The translations under genes and the position numbers were made by a program. Positions 36,419 through 46,598 of a stretch of DNA of 64,000 nucleotides are shown in pieces. The stretch lies in NCBI RefSeq assembly GCF_026222555.1, contig NZ_CP098511.1:477501-541500 (forward strand), written 5' to 3'. The stretch comes from Aquimarina sp. ERC-38 (GTDB taxonomy: Bacteria > Bacteroidota > Bacteroidia > Flavobacteriales > Flavobacteriaceae). How positions within the stretch are numbered: the first letter of the stretch is position 1; each line of letters starts with the position of its first letter. Below the pieces are notes generated by a model. That model was given only the letters and a program-made list of their open reading frames with translations. It ran no database searches and was not told the DNA's origin.

Positions 36419-37785
36419 TAAAACATGCTTACGTTTTATTGTGTTTTTGCAGCTTTTTCACCTTTTCCGGTTACGGACAAGATGATAGAAAGCCAGTATC
36501 CGCACAATATTCGTTTACCCTTGATCAGGCTATTACTTTTGCCCTGGAAAACAGTTACCAGGCAATTAATGCTAGACGCGAGGTTGCCAAAGCCCTAGAA
36601 CGCAAATGGGAAGCTACTGCTTCCGGATTGCCACAGATAGGTATTGATGCTAATTATCAAAACCAATTAAAACAACCGGTTACTTTAATCCCAGCGGAAT
36701 TTACAGGAGGACAACCAGGAACTTTTGTACCTGTAATATTTGGTACGCAACATAATGCTTCTGCAACTGCAACGTTAAGTCAATTATTATTTGACGGTTC
36801 ATACCTGGTAGGTATCGAGGCAGCTAAGAGTTTTTTACAATACGCTAACGATACGGAAGAAAAAACCCGGTTACAGGTTCGAGAAAGTGTCATCAATGCT
36901 TATGGTAGTGTTTTAGTAGCTCAACAAAGTGTTGCCATTCTGGAAAGTAACGTGGCTACTCTAGAAAAAAATTATAGGGAAACCAAAATTATTTTTGAAA
37001 ACGGCCTAGCTGAAGAAGAAGATGTAGAACAATTGCAGGTGACGCTTTTACAAATTAAAAATCAACTTAATAATACGCAACGCCTCACCCGTATTGCTAA
37101 AGAAATGTTTAACCTTACGATTGGAGTAGATGTCAATGCTAATACTACGTTAACTGAAAGTCTGGATCAGTTATCATCTGCCTACACAGACCTGAACGTC
37201 TTAACCCAAAATTTTACCATTGAAAATAACATTGATTATCGTTTGGGTTATTTGCTAACTGAGCAAAGAAGGTTAGAATTAAAATTGGAACGTAGTAAAG
37301 CTTTACCTTCTCTGGGTGCTTTCATTAATTACGGTACTTCCGCTTTTAGTAATGAATTTACTATTTTCGATAGTAGCCAACCTTGGTTTCAATCCTCTAT
37401 TTTGGGAGTAAATTTATCAATTCCTGTATTTAGTTCTTTTAAACGCAGGGCTAAAACCAGACAAGCCCGGATTGCTTTTGAACAAGCAAACACTTCGTTT
37501 GAAGAAATACAGCAACAACTTAAACTTCAATATGATTCCAAGCTAAGTGATTACCAACTTTCTCTAGAAAATTACGAAATATTAAAACAAAACCTGGCAC
37601 TTGCTAAGCGTATTGAGAATAAAAATCAAATTAAATACGAGCAGGGTTTAGCAACCAGTTTTGAACTTCGCCAGGCGCAACTTCAATTATATTCAGCACA
37701 ACAAGAAATTTTACAATCCATGTTAGCTATCGTCAATAATAAAGCACAATTAGAAACTATCCTTAACATTCCTGAAAATCAATAA
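36415..37785 (+). CDS. TolC-family outer-membrane efflux protein
   Basis: This 456-residue protein has a signal peptide (about 1-21, ending GYGQ) and two OEP repeats made of long helices and beta-strands (FTLDQAITFALENSYQAI and the second half from about 250). TLSQLLFDGSYLVGIEAAK is a typical OEP segment. It forms the outer-membrane channel for the RND pump encoded two genes on. It overlaps tetR by 4 bp and precedes the adaptor gene by 2 bp. Confidence 0.93.
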   Translation: MIKHAYVLLCFCSFFTFSGYGQDDRKPVSAQYSFTLDQAITFALENSYQAINARREVAKALERKWEATASGLPQIGIDANYQNQLKQPVTLIPAEFTGGQPGTFVPVIFGTQHNASATATLSQLLFDGSYLVGIEAAKSFLQYANDTEEKTRLQVRESVINAYGSVLVAQQSVAILESNVATLEKNYRETKIIFENGLAEEEDVEQLQVTLLQIKNQLNNTQRLTRIAKEMFNLTIGVDVNANTTLTESLDQLSSAYTDLNVLTQNFTIENNIDYRLGYLLTEQRRLELKLERSKALPSLGAFINYGTSAFSNEFTIFDSSQPWFQSSILGVNLSIPVFSSFKRRAKTRQARIAFEQANTSFEEIQQQLKLQYDSKLSDYQLSLENYEILKQNLALAKRIENKNQIKYEQGLATSFELRQAQLQLYSAQQEILQSMLAIVNNKAQLETILNIPENQ

Positions 37786-37787
37786 AA

Positions 37788-38966
37788 ATGAAAACATATT
37801 TATCCATCTTAACCGCATTTTTTCTGATTCTTTCTTCATGCGGGTCTGAAAACGGCACTTCTATCGAAGACGCTATTGAGAACGGTGACCTGGTCGCTAT
37901 AAGAGCCAAACGAAAAGAAGTCATTGCACAACAACGAGAAGCTACTGAAAACTTAAAACAACTGGACAATGCCATTGCAAAATTGGATAGTGTTCAGAAA
38001 CTTCCGTTAGTCACCACTATTAAAGTAAAAGACACCTTGTTTAATCATTACCTGGAATTACAGGGGAATGTAGAAACTAAGAAAAACATTGTACTCTACC
38101 CGGAATTTTCAGGCACCTTAACCAAGGTGTATGTAAAAGAAGGTCAACGTGTACGAAGGGGCCAGTTATTAGCCCGTGTGGATGACGGAGGGTTAAGTCA
38201 ACAATTAGCACAAATGGAGGTACAGGAAGCTTTGGCTAAAACTACTTACGAACGTCAGCAGAAATTATGGGAACAAAAAATCGGATCAGAAATTCAGTTT
38301 TTACAGGCTAAAACCAATTATGAAGCACAGCAAAATGCCATTGCCCAGATGAAACAACAATTAGGAAAAAGTACTATTAACGCTCCTTTCTCTGGGATTG
38401 TAGATGATGTTATTGCCGAACAGGGAAGTGTGGTTGCAGCCGGGCAAACCCCCGTTTTACGGATTGTAAACCTGGATAATATGTACATTCAAACCGAAGT
38501 ACCTGAAAGCTATATTAAAAATGTGACGGTGGGTAAAGAAGCTAAAATTTATTTCCCGATACTGGACACTACGATTACTACAAAAATCCGCCAGGTAGGA
38601 AATTATATTAATCCTAATAACCGTTCTTTTACAGTTGAAGTGGATATCCCCAACCGTAATGGAGAAATTAAACCGAATTTAACAGCAAGGGTAATGATTA
38701 ACGATTACACCAGTAAAAAAGCGGTTCTGGTACCTCAAAGTATTTTATCTGAAAATGCAAAAGGTGAACAATATACCTATATTACAAAGAGTACCGGTAA
38801 AGCAAACATTGCTGAAGCACAAAGGGTGATTGTAAAAACCGGAAAAACGCAAGGAGATATCATTGAAATCATTGAAGGTATACAACCCGGAGATGAAGTG
38901 ATTAGTGAGGGTGCTCGTAGTGTTAAAGACGGGCAACAAGTAGAAATTATAAAGGATGTGATATGA
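37788..38966 (+). CDS. RND efflux periplasmic adaptor (membrane fusion protein)
   Basis: This 392-residue lipoprotein (lipobox ILSSC, Cys18) has a coiled-coil segment near residues 30-70, a split biotinyl-lipoyl domain (VYVKEGQRVRRGQLLARVDDGG ... STINAPFSGIVDDVIAEQGSVV), a hairpin between the halves, and a beta-barrel domain (TEVPESYIKNV). It bridges the inner-membrane pump and TolC. It overlaps the RND gene by 4 bp. Confidence 0.94.
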   Translation: MKTYLSILTAFFLILSSCGSENGTSIEDAIENGDLVAIRAKRKEVIAQQREATENLKQLDNAIAKLDSVQKLPLVTTIKVKDTLFNHYLELQGNVETKKNIVLYPEFSGTLTKVYVKEGQRVRRGQLLARVDDGGLSQQLAQMEVQEALAKTTYERQQKLWEQKIGSEIQFLQAKTNYEAQQNAIAQMKQQLGKSTINAPFSGIVDDVIAEQGSVVAAGQTPVLRIVNLDNMYIQTEVPESYIKNVTVGKEAKIYFPILDTTITTKIRQVGNYINPNNRSFTVEVDIPNRNGEIKPNLTARVMINDYTSKKAVLVPQSILSENAKGEQYTYITKSTGKANIAEAQRVIVKTGKTQGDIIEIIEGIQPGDEVISEGARSVKDGQQVEIIKDVI

Positions 38967-41900
38967 GCAAGAAGAAAAAGAACGTAGATAAAGAATTTTT
39001 TCTTTCATCGTGGGCGATTGATAACAGCACTACGGTTTATGTAATGATTGCTATTTTCCTGGTACTCGGATTATCCGCTTACTTTGCCATGCCACGGGAA
39101 AATTTTCCAGAAATCAATGAGACCAAAATTTATATCAGTGCTCCTTATCCCGGTAATACTTCAGAAGATATTGAACGGCTAATTGTTGATCCTTTAGAAG
39201 ATCGTTTAAAAAACGTAAGTAATGTGGTAGAAGTATTATCCACTTCGCAGGAAGATTACGCAATAATAACCGTAGAATTCGACGATAAAATCAGCATTCC
39301 GGAAGCTAAGCAAAAAGTAAAAGATGAAGTGGATGCGGAGACGGCTAACGAAGATTGGCCTGTATTTAACGGTGCTAAGGTAGAACCTAATGTTTTTGAC
39401 CTAAGTATTTCTGAAGAAACCCCAATCCTCAATATTAATATTACCGGAAATTACCCGGTTGAAAAATTAAAGGAATATGGGGAATACCTGGAAGATGAGA
39501 TTGAAGACCTTGTTGAAATTAAAAAAGTAGATATTCGTGGCGCACAGGAAAAAGAAGTAGAAGTTGCCGTGGACATTTATAAAATGATGGCGGCTAAAGT
39601 AAGCTTTGATGACGTGCTTAATACCATTAGGAACGGTAACGTCACCATGTCTGCCGGCAATATGATCACCAGTGGGCAACGCCGTACCATCCGTATTGAC
39701 GGAGAAATTCAGCAACCTTCGCAATTAGAAGACTTCGTAGTAAAGTCACAGGACGGAGCGGTGTATTTAAAAGATATTGCCGAAGTTTCTTTTGAAGAAG
39801 AAGATAAAACCACCTACGCCCGTGAGTTTGGGGAGAATGTGGTGATGCTTGAAGTTAAAAAACGATCGGGTAAAAATATGGTGGAAGCCGTTGAAAAAAT
39901 TGATGAAATTTTAGCAGATGCTAAAGAGAATGTATTTCCAAGCAATCTTCAAGTTTCTAAGGCTAATGACCAATCGGCTAAAACTATTAATCAGGTAGAT
40001 GACCTGGTTAATAATATCATTTTTGGGATTATCCTGGTGGTAGGCGTATTGATGTTCTTTTTAGGGTTTAGAAATGCTTTATTTGTTGGTTTTGCCATCC
40101 CGATGTCCATGTTTATGTCCTTTATGATCTTATCTGCATTGGGATATACTATGAATACTATGATCCTTTTTGCTTTAATTATGGGATTAGGGATGTTAGT
40201 TGACAATGGTATTGTGGTGGTAGAAAACGTCTATCGTTTAATGGATGAAGAAGGAATGTCAAGGATTGAAGCTGCCAAAAAAGGAATTGGAGAAATTGCT
40301 TTTCCTATTATCATTTCGACAGCAACCACGGTGGCTGCTTTTGTTCCGTTAGGGATGTGGCCTGGTGTGATGGGAGAATTTATGATCTATTTCCCCATTA
40401 CTTTATCCGTAGTACTGGGATCATCCCTATTTGTTGCCATTTTTATGAATTCCATGCTGGTTTCCCGGTTTATGAGTGTTGAAGAGAAAGAACTTAGTGT
40501 GAAACAGCTCATTCGGCTAAGTGCTATTTTGGGAGGCCTGGGTATTTTTATATTATTAGTTGGCGGCCCGGTTCGGGGACTGGGATCTTTATTGATTTTT
40601 ACAGCGATTATGTTTTGGGTATATAAATACGTATTAAAGAAAGGTGCTACTGTTTTTCAACGAAAGTTTTTAGTTTGGTTGGAAAATAAATACCAGGGGT
40701 TCCTACATTTTGCATTGAGTAAGTGGAGACCGTATGCCTTTATCATCGGAAATTTTGTGCTGTTATTTGTGGTTTTTGGTATGTTTGGTGCTTCCGTAGG
40801 TAGCCAGAATACAAAAGTGGAATTCTTTCCGGATAATAAACCTAACCAAATCATGGTGTATATTGAATATCCACAGGGTACGGATATTGACAAAACCAAT
40901 AGTATCACAAAAGCCATTGAAAACCGGGTTTATGATGTCTTAAATAATAATGATTATACGGAAAGCGACGGGTATAATTTCCTGGTTGAATCTGCGGTAT
41001 CACAGGTAGGAGAAGGCGCCGGTAACCCACAAACGGATGGGGGCAGTAATGCGGAAATGCCACATCGGGCAAAGATTACCGCTACTATGAGAGAATATAA
41101 ATACCGACAGGGAAAAGACTCTGAAGTACTCCGACAAAAAGTACAGGATGCCTTAAAAGGTATTTACCCCGGAGTAGCAATTTCAGTAGAAAAAGATCCG
41201 GTGGGTCCTCCTATTGGGTATCCGGTTAATATCGAACTGGAAGGTCAGGACTACGAAGAATTGATCATCACCGCTGAGAAAATGCGAAATTTTATTGCCA
41301 GTAAAAACATTCCGGGAATTGAAGAATTGAAAATCGATGTAAATAAAGGGAAACCTGGAATGCAGGTGGTTGTAGATCGAGAAAAAGCTGGAGAACTGGG
41401 GGTTGCCGCCGGACAGGTTGGAAATCAGTTAAGAAGATCTATTTTTGGTGAAAAAGCAGGAATTTATAAGAAAGACGGAGAAGATTATGATATATACGTT
41501 CGTTTTAACGAAGCTAATCGATATAATACCAGTGCTTTATTTAATCAAAATATTATTTTTAGAGATCCTGCTACCGGACGTTTAAAAGAAATTCCGGTTT
41601 CAGCGGTAGCTTCAGAAAGTAATACTTCTTCTTTTAGTGCTATTAAACATCGGGATGGAAAAAGAGTGGTTACCGTATATTCAGGCCTACAACCCGGGTA
41701 TACTGATGCAGGTGCTGTAGTTGCACAAGTACAGGATGTAATGCTAAGTTTTAATGATATTCCTAAAGGAGTAGAGGTTAATTATACCGGTCAGATTGAA
41801 GAACAAGGTAAACAAATGTCCTTTTTAATGGGGGCGTTCTTTTCAGGTTTAGGCTTGATTATGTTGATTTTAGTTTTTCAGTTTGGTTCTATATCCAAAC

Positions 41901-42469
41901 CTTCGATTATTATGATTGCTATCTTTTTAAGTTTTATAGGTGTATTTGGAGGTATTATCCTTACCGGGTCTTCTTTTGTGATTATGATGACCATGATGGG
42001 AATTATATCGCTTGCCGGAATCGTTGTAAATAACGGGGTGGTCCTTTTAGATTACACGCAATTATTAATTGACCGAAAGAAAGTGGAATTAGACCTGAAC
42101 GATGATGAAGTCCTATCTAACGAAGAAGTTCGGAAATTGATTATACAAGGAGGTAGGGCGCGTTTACGTCCGGTTATTTTAACTGCGATTACTACCGTAC
42201 TAGGTTTGATTCCGTTAGCCATTGGTTTAAATATTGATTTCTTTTCGTTGTTCGGAAGTTTAGACCCTAAAATTTATATGGGTGGAGACAACGTGATTTT
42301 CTGGGGACCTCTGGCTTGGACCGTAATCTACGGTTTGATTATCGCTACGTTTTTAACCTTGATTATTGTGCCTTGCTTGTTCTATACCGTAAACCGTTTT
42401 AAGGTTTGGATTAAAAAGAAAAGATCGAGTAAAGCTGTCGAAGTTGTGGGTGAAACAGCAACTGTATAA
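38963..42469 (+). CDS. RND-family efflux pump, inner-membrane subunit
   Basis: This 1168-residue pump (longer than the about 1040 of AcrB) has the duplicated RND architecture: first helix (about 16-36, SSWAIDNSTTVYVMIAIFLV), a porter domain (MPRENFPEINETKIYISAPYPG), a central helix block around 350-600 with FALIMGLGMLVDNGIVVVENVYR (proton-relay Asp in LVDNGIV), and a second half ending 1100-1150. Extra length comes partly from a hydrophobic insertion near 520-570 and an extended loop before the last helices. Substrate is unknown; ending in a proton-driven drug or lipid efflux role is usual. It closes the tetR operon. Confidence 0.95.
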   Translation: MSKKKKNVDKEFFLSSWAIDNSTTVYVMIAIFLVLGLSAYFAMPRENFPEINETKIYISAPYPGNTSEDIERLIVDPLEDRLKNVSNVVEVLSTSQEDYAIITVEFDDKISIPEAKQKVKDEVDAETANEDWPVFNGAKVEPNVFDLSISEETPILNINITGNYPVEKLKEYGEYLEDEIEDLVEIKKVDIRGAQEKEVEVAVDIYKMMAAKVSFDDVLNTIRNGNVTMSAGNMITSGQRRTIRIDGEIQQPSQLEDFVVKSQDGAVYLKDIAEVSFEEEDKTTYAREFGENVVMLEVKKRSGKNMVEAVEKIDEILADAKENVFPSNLQVSKANDQSAKTINQVDDLVNNIIFGIILVVGVLMFFLGFRNALFVGFAIPMSMFMSFMILSALGYTMNTMILFALIMGLGMLVDNGIVVVENVYRLMDEEGMSRIEAAKKGIGEIAFPIIISTATTVAAFVPLGMWPGVMGEFMIYFPITLSVVLGSSLFVAIFMNSMLVSRFMSVEEKELSVKQLIRLSAILGGLGIFILLVGGPVRGLGSLLIFTAIMFWVYKYVLKKGATVFQRKFLVWLENKYQGFLHFALSKWRPYAFIIGNFVLLFVVFGMFGASVGSQNTKVEFFPDNKPNQIMVYIEYPQGTDIDKTNSITKAIENRVYDVLNNNDYTESDGYNFLVESAVSQVGEGAGNPQTDGGSNAEMPHRAKITATMREYKYRQGKDSEVLRQKVQDALKGIYPGVAISVEKDPVGPPIGYPVNIELEGQDYEELIITAEKMRNFIASKNIPGIEELKIDVNKGKPGMQVVVDREKAGELGVAAGQVGNQLRRSIFGEKAGIYKKDGEDYDIYVRFNEANRYNTSALFNQNIIFRDPATGRLKEIPVSAVASESNTSSFSAIKHRDGKRVVTVYSGLQPGYTDAGAVVAQVQDVMLSFNDIPKGVEVNYTGQIEEQGKQMSFLMGAFFSGLGLIMLILVFQFGSISKPSIIMIAIFLSFIGVFGGIILTGSSFVIMMTMMGIISLAGIVVNNGVVLLDYTQLLIDRKKVELDLNDDEVLSNEEVRKLIIQGGRARLRPVILTAITTVLGLIPLAIGLNIDFFSLFGSLDPKIYMGGDNVIFWGPLAWTVIYGLIIATFLTLIIVPCLFYTVNRFKVWIKKKRSSKAVEVVGETATV

Positions 42470-42584
42470 TAGGTTTGTATCAATAGGATCATTTGTACGT
42501 ATATCTAGGATTAAGAATTCTAAACTGATTCAGATTTTACAAACTCTATTTTATAAACGGAGTGTTAGTTACCGCTAATCTTCT

Positions 42585-42592
42585 TACTTTTG
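42585..42592 (+). promoter_or_regulatory. Bacteroidota -7 promoter box of aspS
   Basis: TACTTTTG is an exact TAnnTTTG match, 19 bp before the aspS ATG, giving a very short leader. A TTAG at the right spacing is a weak -33 candidate. Confidence 0.55.
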
Positions 42593-42611
42593 CAGCCTTA
42601 AATTAGGCGTT

Positions 42612-44372
42612 ATGTACAGAAGTCATACTTGCGGAGAATTACAAGCTCAGGATATTAATAAAGAAGTCACCCTTTCCGGATGGGTTCAGAAATCAAGGGA
42701 TAAAGGATTTATTATCTGGACCGATTTACGAGATCGATACGGGGTTACACAGCTGGTTTTTGATGAACAACGTACACCTAAGGCTGTTTTTAGTGAAGCG
42801 CAGTCTTTAGGGCGTGAATTTGTGATCCGGATTAACGGACGAGTAATTGAACGTGAATCTAAAAATCCCAATATGCCTACTGGAGATATTGAGGTTTTAG
42901 TAAAAGATTTGACTATTCTAAACAAAGCGGAAACGCCCCCATTTACTATAGAAAACGAAACAGATGGTGGGGAAGATATTCGAATGAAATACCGGTATTT
43001 GGATATTCGTCGTAATCCGGTAAGGAACAATTTAGTGTTTAGGCACCAGGTAGCGATGAACGTTCGAAACTACCTTTCTAAGGCTGGTTTTATAGAAGTA
43101 GAAACGCCGTATTTAATTAAATCTACTCCGGAAGGGGCTCGTGATTTTGTAGTGCCATCGCGTATGAATGAAGGGCAGTTTTATGCCTTACCTCAATCTC
43201 CCCAAACTTTTAAGCAATTGCTAATGGTAGGCGGTATGGATAAATATTTTCAGATTGTAAAATGCTTCCGGGATGAAGATTTACGCGCGGATCGCCAACC
43301 TGAATTTACACAGATAGATTGCGAAATGTCTTTTGTAGAACAGGAAGATATCCTAAACATATTTGAAGGGCTTACCCGACATTTATTAAAGGAGATTAAA
43401 GATATCTCAATCGCAGAATTTCCTAGAATGACCTATGACGAGGCAATGAAAACTTACGGAAATGATAAACCGGATATTCGGTTTGATATGAAGTTTGGGG
43501 ATTTAACCGAGCTGGCACAACAAAAAGAGTTTAAAATATTTAAAGAAGCTGAATTGGTGGTAGGGATTGCCGTACCTGGTGCAGCTTCCTTTACCCGTAA
43601 AGAAATTGATAAACTGATCGATTGGGTCAAACGCCCGCAGGTGGGAGCTTTAGGAATGGTTTATGCGAAATATAATGAAGACGGAAGTTTTAAGTCTTCG
43701 GTAGATAAATTTTACGATCAGGAGGATTTAAAAAAGTGGGCAGAAGTTACCAATGCTAAACCGGGCGATTTAATTTGTGTTTTATCCGGACCTACTCAAA
43801 AAACAAGAACACAGTTAAGTGCACTACGAATGGAACTTGCAGAACGCCTGAACCTACGTAATCCGGAAGAATTTGCTCCTTTATGGGTGGTTGATTTTCC
43901 GCTGTTAGAATGGGATGAAGAAACGGAGCGGTATCATGCCATGCACCATCCTTTTACTTCTCCCAAACCGGAGGACATTGCTTTACTCGATTCTGATCCT
44001 GGGAAAGTACGAGCTAATGCTTACGATTTGGTTCTTAACGGAAACGAAATTGGAGGAGGTTCCATTCGGATTCATGATAAAAAAACCCAAGCTTTGATGT
44101 TTAATTATCTTGGATTTATTCCGGAAGAAGCCAAAGCGCAATTTGGGTTTTTAATGGATGCTTTTGAATACGGTGCTCCACCCCATGGGGGAATTGCCTT
44201 TGGGTTTGACCGATTGGTTGCTATCTTAGGTGGCCAGGAAACCATTCGGGATTTTATCGCATTTCCTAAAAATAATAACGGTCGGGATGTAATGATTGAT
44301 GCCCCTGCTCCTATTGACCAGGAACAACTGAACGAATTGGGTTTAGGGATTCGAGAAGTTAGCAAGGCTTAG
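42612..44372 (+). CDS. aspS: Aspartyl-tRNA synthetase
   Basis: This 586-residue class IIb synthetase has an N-terminal OB fold that reads the anticodon ([38 protein letters not shown]), motif 2 ([23 protein letters not shown]), a GAD insertion domain and motif 3 ([16 protein letters not shown]). Length is that of the bacterial form. It has its own promoter and no partner in an operon. Confidence 0.97.
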   Translation: MYRSHTCGELQAQDINKEVTLSGWVQKSRDKGFIIWTDLRDRYGVTQLVFDEQRTPKAVFSEAQSLGREFVIRINGRVIERESKNPNMPTGDIEVLVKDLTILNKAETPPFTIENETDGGEDIRMKYRYLDIRRNPVRNNLVFRHQVAMNVRNYLSKAGFIEVETPYLIKSTPEGARDFVVPSRMNEGQFYALPQSPQTFKQLLMVGGMDKYFQIVKCFRDEDLRADRQPEFTQIDCEMSFVEQEDILNIFEGLTRHLLKEIKDISIAEFPRMTYDEAMKTYGNDKPDIRFDMKFGDLTELAQQKEFKIFKEAELVVGIAVPGAASFTRKEIDKLIDWVKRPQVGALGMVYAKYNEDGSFKSSVDKFYDQEDLKKWAEVTNAKPGDLICVLSGPTQKTRTQLSALRMELAERLNLRNPEEFAPLWVVDFPLLEWDEETERYHAMHHPFTSPKPEDIALLDSDPGKVRANAYDLVLNGNEIGGGSIRIHDKKTQALMFNYLGFIPEEAKAQFGFLMDAFEYGAPPHGGIAFGFDRLVAILGGQETIRDFIAFPKNNNGRDVMIDAPAPIDQEQLNELGLGIREVSKA

Positions 44373-44479
44373 AAGAATCATCAGTACGGGTAATATAACA
44401 GCTATCTTTATTTAGCTTAAAATTAGCTAATTAAATAGGTTGCCAAAATAGTAAGTGACCATTTCGAAACAGTTATACG

Positions 44480-44487
44480 TATCTTTG
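44480..44487 (+). promoter_or_regulatory. Bacteroidota -7 promoter box
   Basis: TATCTTTG is an exact TAnnTTTG match, 23 bp before the ATG of the small membrane protein gene at 44511. Confidence 0.5.
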
Positions 44488-44510
44488 TATAAACTTCTTT
44501 TTTTAGTTTT

Positions 44511-44783
44511 ATGAAATATGTAATCCGAATTTTATTTTTTGCATTTTTAGGAATGGTTTGCTATGGTTATTACTTTAAAAATATAGGAAACCATGCTGAA
44601 GGTGATAAATGGATTGGATTAGGAATTATAGGAGGTGCTTTTATTTTAATGCCTATATTTATCTACCATCGATGGAAGGATCGTAAAGTCAAAGATTATA
44701 TGTTAACCGAAGATGCGATTAAACGAATGAATGACTTTAATAATAGTACTGATTCCCCTAAGAAATCTTCTGAAAAACTGTAA
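44511..44783 (+). CDS. Small two-helix membrane protein of unknown function
   Basis: This 90-residue protein has two hydrophobic segments (about 4-22 and 35-55), a basic loop after the second (YHRWKDRKVKDY) and a Ser/Lys-rich tail. No family was recognised. It lies 14 bp before methylmalonyl-CoA epimerase and probably shares its transcript from the promoter at 44480. Confidence 0.75.
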   Translation: MKYVIRILFFAFLGMVCYGYYFKNIGNHAEGDKWIGLGIIGGAFILMPIFIYHRWKDRKVKDYMLTEDAIKRMNDFNNSTDSPKKSSEKL

Positions 44784-44797
44784 TTAAATTTATTATT

Positions 44798-45223
44798 TTG
44801 ATCAATAAAATTGAACATCTGGGAATTGCGGTACATAATATAGAAGAAGCTAACCAAATGTACGAAAAGTTGCTAGGTGTTGCTTCTTATAAACAGGAAT
44901 TAGTTGAAGAACAAGGAGTACTTACTTCTTTTTTTAAAGTAGGTAAAAGTAAAATAGAATTATTAGCAAGTACAGAGGATGATAGTCCTATTTCTAAATT
45001 TATTGCTAAACGAGGAGAAGGCATTCATCATATCGCTTTTGAGGTTGAGGATATAAAGAAAGAATTAAAACGTCTACAATCCGAAGGTTTTCAACTTATT
45101 GATAAAGTACCGAAAAAAGGGGCTGATAATAAGTTAATTGCTTTTGTTCATCCTAAAAGTACAAACGGTACGTTGATTGAACTTTGCCAGGAGATTTCTG
45201 GTAACATAGCTAAATCAACATAA
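44798..45223 (+). CDS. mce: Methylmalonyl-CoA epimerase
   Basis: This 141-residue vicinal-oxygen-chelate enzyme converts (R)- and (S)-methylmalonyl-CoA in propionate metabolism. The start is a TTG at 44798, chosen because (M)INKIEHLGIAVHNIEEA is the canonical N-terminus and no ATG precedes it. Metal ligands appear in IEHLGIAV (His), GEGIHHIAFEVEDI (His) and GTLIELCQ (Glu). It follows the small membrane gene. Confidence 0.93.
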   Translation: MINKIEHLGIAVHNIEEANQMYEKLLGVASYKQELVEEQGVLTSFFKVGKSKIELLASTEDDSPISKFIAKRGEGIHHIAFEVEDIKKELKRLQSEGFQLIDKVPKKGADNKLIAFVHPKSTNGTLIELCQEISGNIAKST

Positions 45224-45265
45224 AATGAAATGAATCTTCATATTAAAAAATTGTATCTTTATTTT

Positions 45266-45514
45266 ATGAATTTACAAACAGAAAAATATAGATTGATTCA
45301 ACAAATCGTAAATCTACAGGACGAAAAGATAATTGGGGAAATCAAGAAATTTTTGAATTCTCAGGTTGATTCTGATTGGTATACCGAATTGTCTCCTTCT
45401 CAGAAAGATTCTATTGAGAAAGGTATTCAAGATTTTAGTAATGGAAATACTTTTACCCATAATGAAGTAACGTCTTTAATTGAAGATAAGGTTAAAGAAT
45501 TAAGATTGAGATAG
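45266..45514 (+). CDS. Putative addiction-module antitoxin
   Basis: This protein of about 82 residues starts at the ATG at 45266 (MNLQTEKYRLIQQIVNL); an ATG at 45230 would add 12 residues. It is helical and acidic, with WYTELSPSQKDSIEKGIQDFSNGNTFTHNEV resembling unstable antitoxins that pair with ParE/RelE toxins. Its stop overlaps the toxin GTG by one base. Confidence 0.8.
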   Translation: MNLQTEKYRLIQQIVNLQDEKIIGEIKKFLNSQVDSDWYTELSPSQKDSIEKGIQDFSNGNTFTHNEVTSLIEDKVKELRLR

Positions 45515-45792
45515 TGAAAGTTATTTGGTCAGCTTGGGCAAAATATACATATTTGGATATTCTTGAACAATTATACTTGAAATGGGGGATTTCTATAGTT
45601 GAAAAATTCGAGTTAGAAGTTAATGAATTAATTAATAAAATTAAAGATCACAACTATATCTGCCCGAAATCAACATCTGTAGGTCTGCATAAGTGTGTGA
45701 TAAATAAACACAACTCTTTAATCTACAGAATAGCTGATAAACATATAGAACTGATAACATTTATATTTAATAAAAGTGAACCTATTTTTTAA
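45514..45792 (+). CDS. ParE/RelE-family toxin
   Basis: This 92-residue protein has the RelE/ParE fold pattern: an N-terminal strand (KVIWSAWAKYTYLDIL), a long helix, CPKSTSVGLHKCVINKHNSLIYRIADKHIELITFIFN with alternating strands. The start is a GTG that overlaps the antitoxin stop. RelE members cut mRNA on ribosomes, ParE members poison gyrase; which one is not clear. It is the last gene before the tRNA-tail repeat array. Confidence 0.85.
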   Translation: MKVIWSAWAKYTYLDILEQLYLKWGISIVEKFELEVNELINKIKDHNYICPKSTSVGLHKCVINKHNSLIYRIADKHIELITFIFNKSEPIF

Positions 45793-45835
45793 AGGGTTTT
45801 ATAAATGTTACTCTCACTTTTGTCCTTACATAAAT

Positions 45836-46598
45836 AAAAATACTCATCATGAATTGATAAGTGTTTTTTATAATGTGGTCCCACATGGGCTCCCTTCAGT
45901 TCTCCTGAGTATGATCGAAGGACTCAGGGTAAACTTCTCGCCCATCACCTTTATAGAAATAAGAAAGCACCTACTTTATTTAAGTAAGTGCTTCTAATCG
46001 TGGTCCCACACAGGCTTCCCGATATCCGCTTCGCTACATCGGGACATCCCGAGTACTCGGGATCGCCCATCACCTCTGTGTAAATAAAAAACACTTATTA
46101 GATAATTGACAAGTGTTTTTCAATTTGTGGTCCCACATGGGCTTCCCGATATCCGCTTCGCTACATCGGGACATCCCGAGTACTCGGGATCGCCCATTAC
46201 CTCCGTGTAAACAAAAAACACTCATCATGAATTGACAAGTGTTTTTCAATTTGTGGTCCCACATGGGCTTCCCGATATCCGCTTCGCTACATCGGGACCG
46301 GCTTCTCGCCCATCACTTCAGTAAAAACAAAAAACACTCATCGTAAATTGACAAGTGCTTTTTATAGTGTGGTCCCACATGGGCTCCCTTCGGTTCGTAC
46401 CTCACTCAGGGTAAACTTCTCGCCCTTTCAATCCGTAAAAACAAAAAACACTCATCAGATAATTGACAAGTGTTCTTCTAATCGTGGTCCCACATGGGCT
46501 CCCTTCGGTTCGTACCTCACTCAGGGTAAACTTCTCGCCCTTTCAATCCGTAAAAACAAAAAACACTCATCATCAATTGATAAGTGTTTTTTATAATG
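45836..46598 (-). repeat. Tandem array of tRNA 3'-tail units with terminator hairpins
   Basis: Six degenerate units follow the tRNA gene on the minus strand. Each begins with the tRNA 3' end (core GCCCATGTGGGACCAC), then about 6 bases, an AT-rich hairpin (arms like AACACTT and AAGTGTT) and a variable GC-rich stem. The plus-strand GTGGTCCC marks lie at 45875, 46000, 46127, 46253, 46369, 46484 and, in the intact tRNA, 46598, so the period is 114-127 bp. Small open frames inside are by-products. The variable parts fall in two classes, one with CCCTTCGG-type and one with CCCGATATC-type palindromes, bounded by ATGGGC ... GCCCAT. Confidence 0.85.

Noticed and set aside
44400..44440. Terminator after aspS
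   Set aside because: Only a 6-bp TTAGCT/AGCTAA stem without a T run is visible, too weak to annotate.
45776..46596. Small open frames of 60-82 residues on both strands within the tRNA-tail array
   Set aside because: They are translations of the repeat units, repeat internally, and lack any protein-like conservation or start context.
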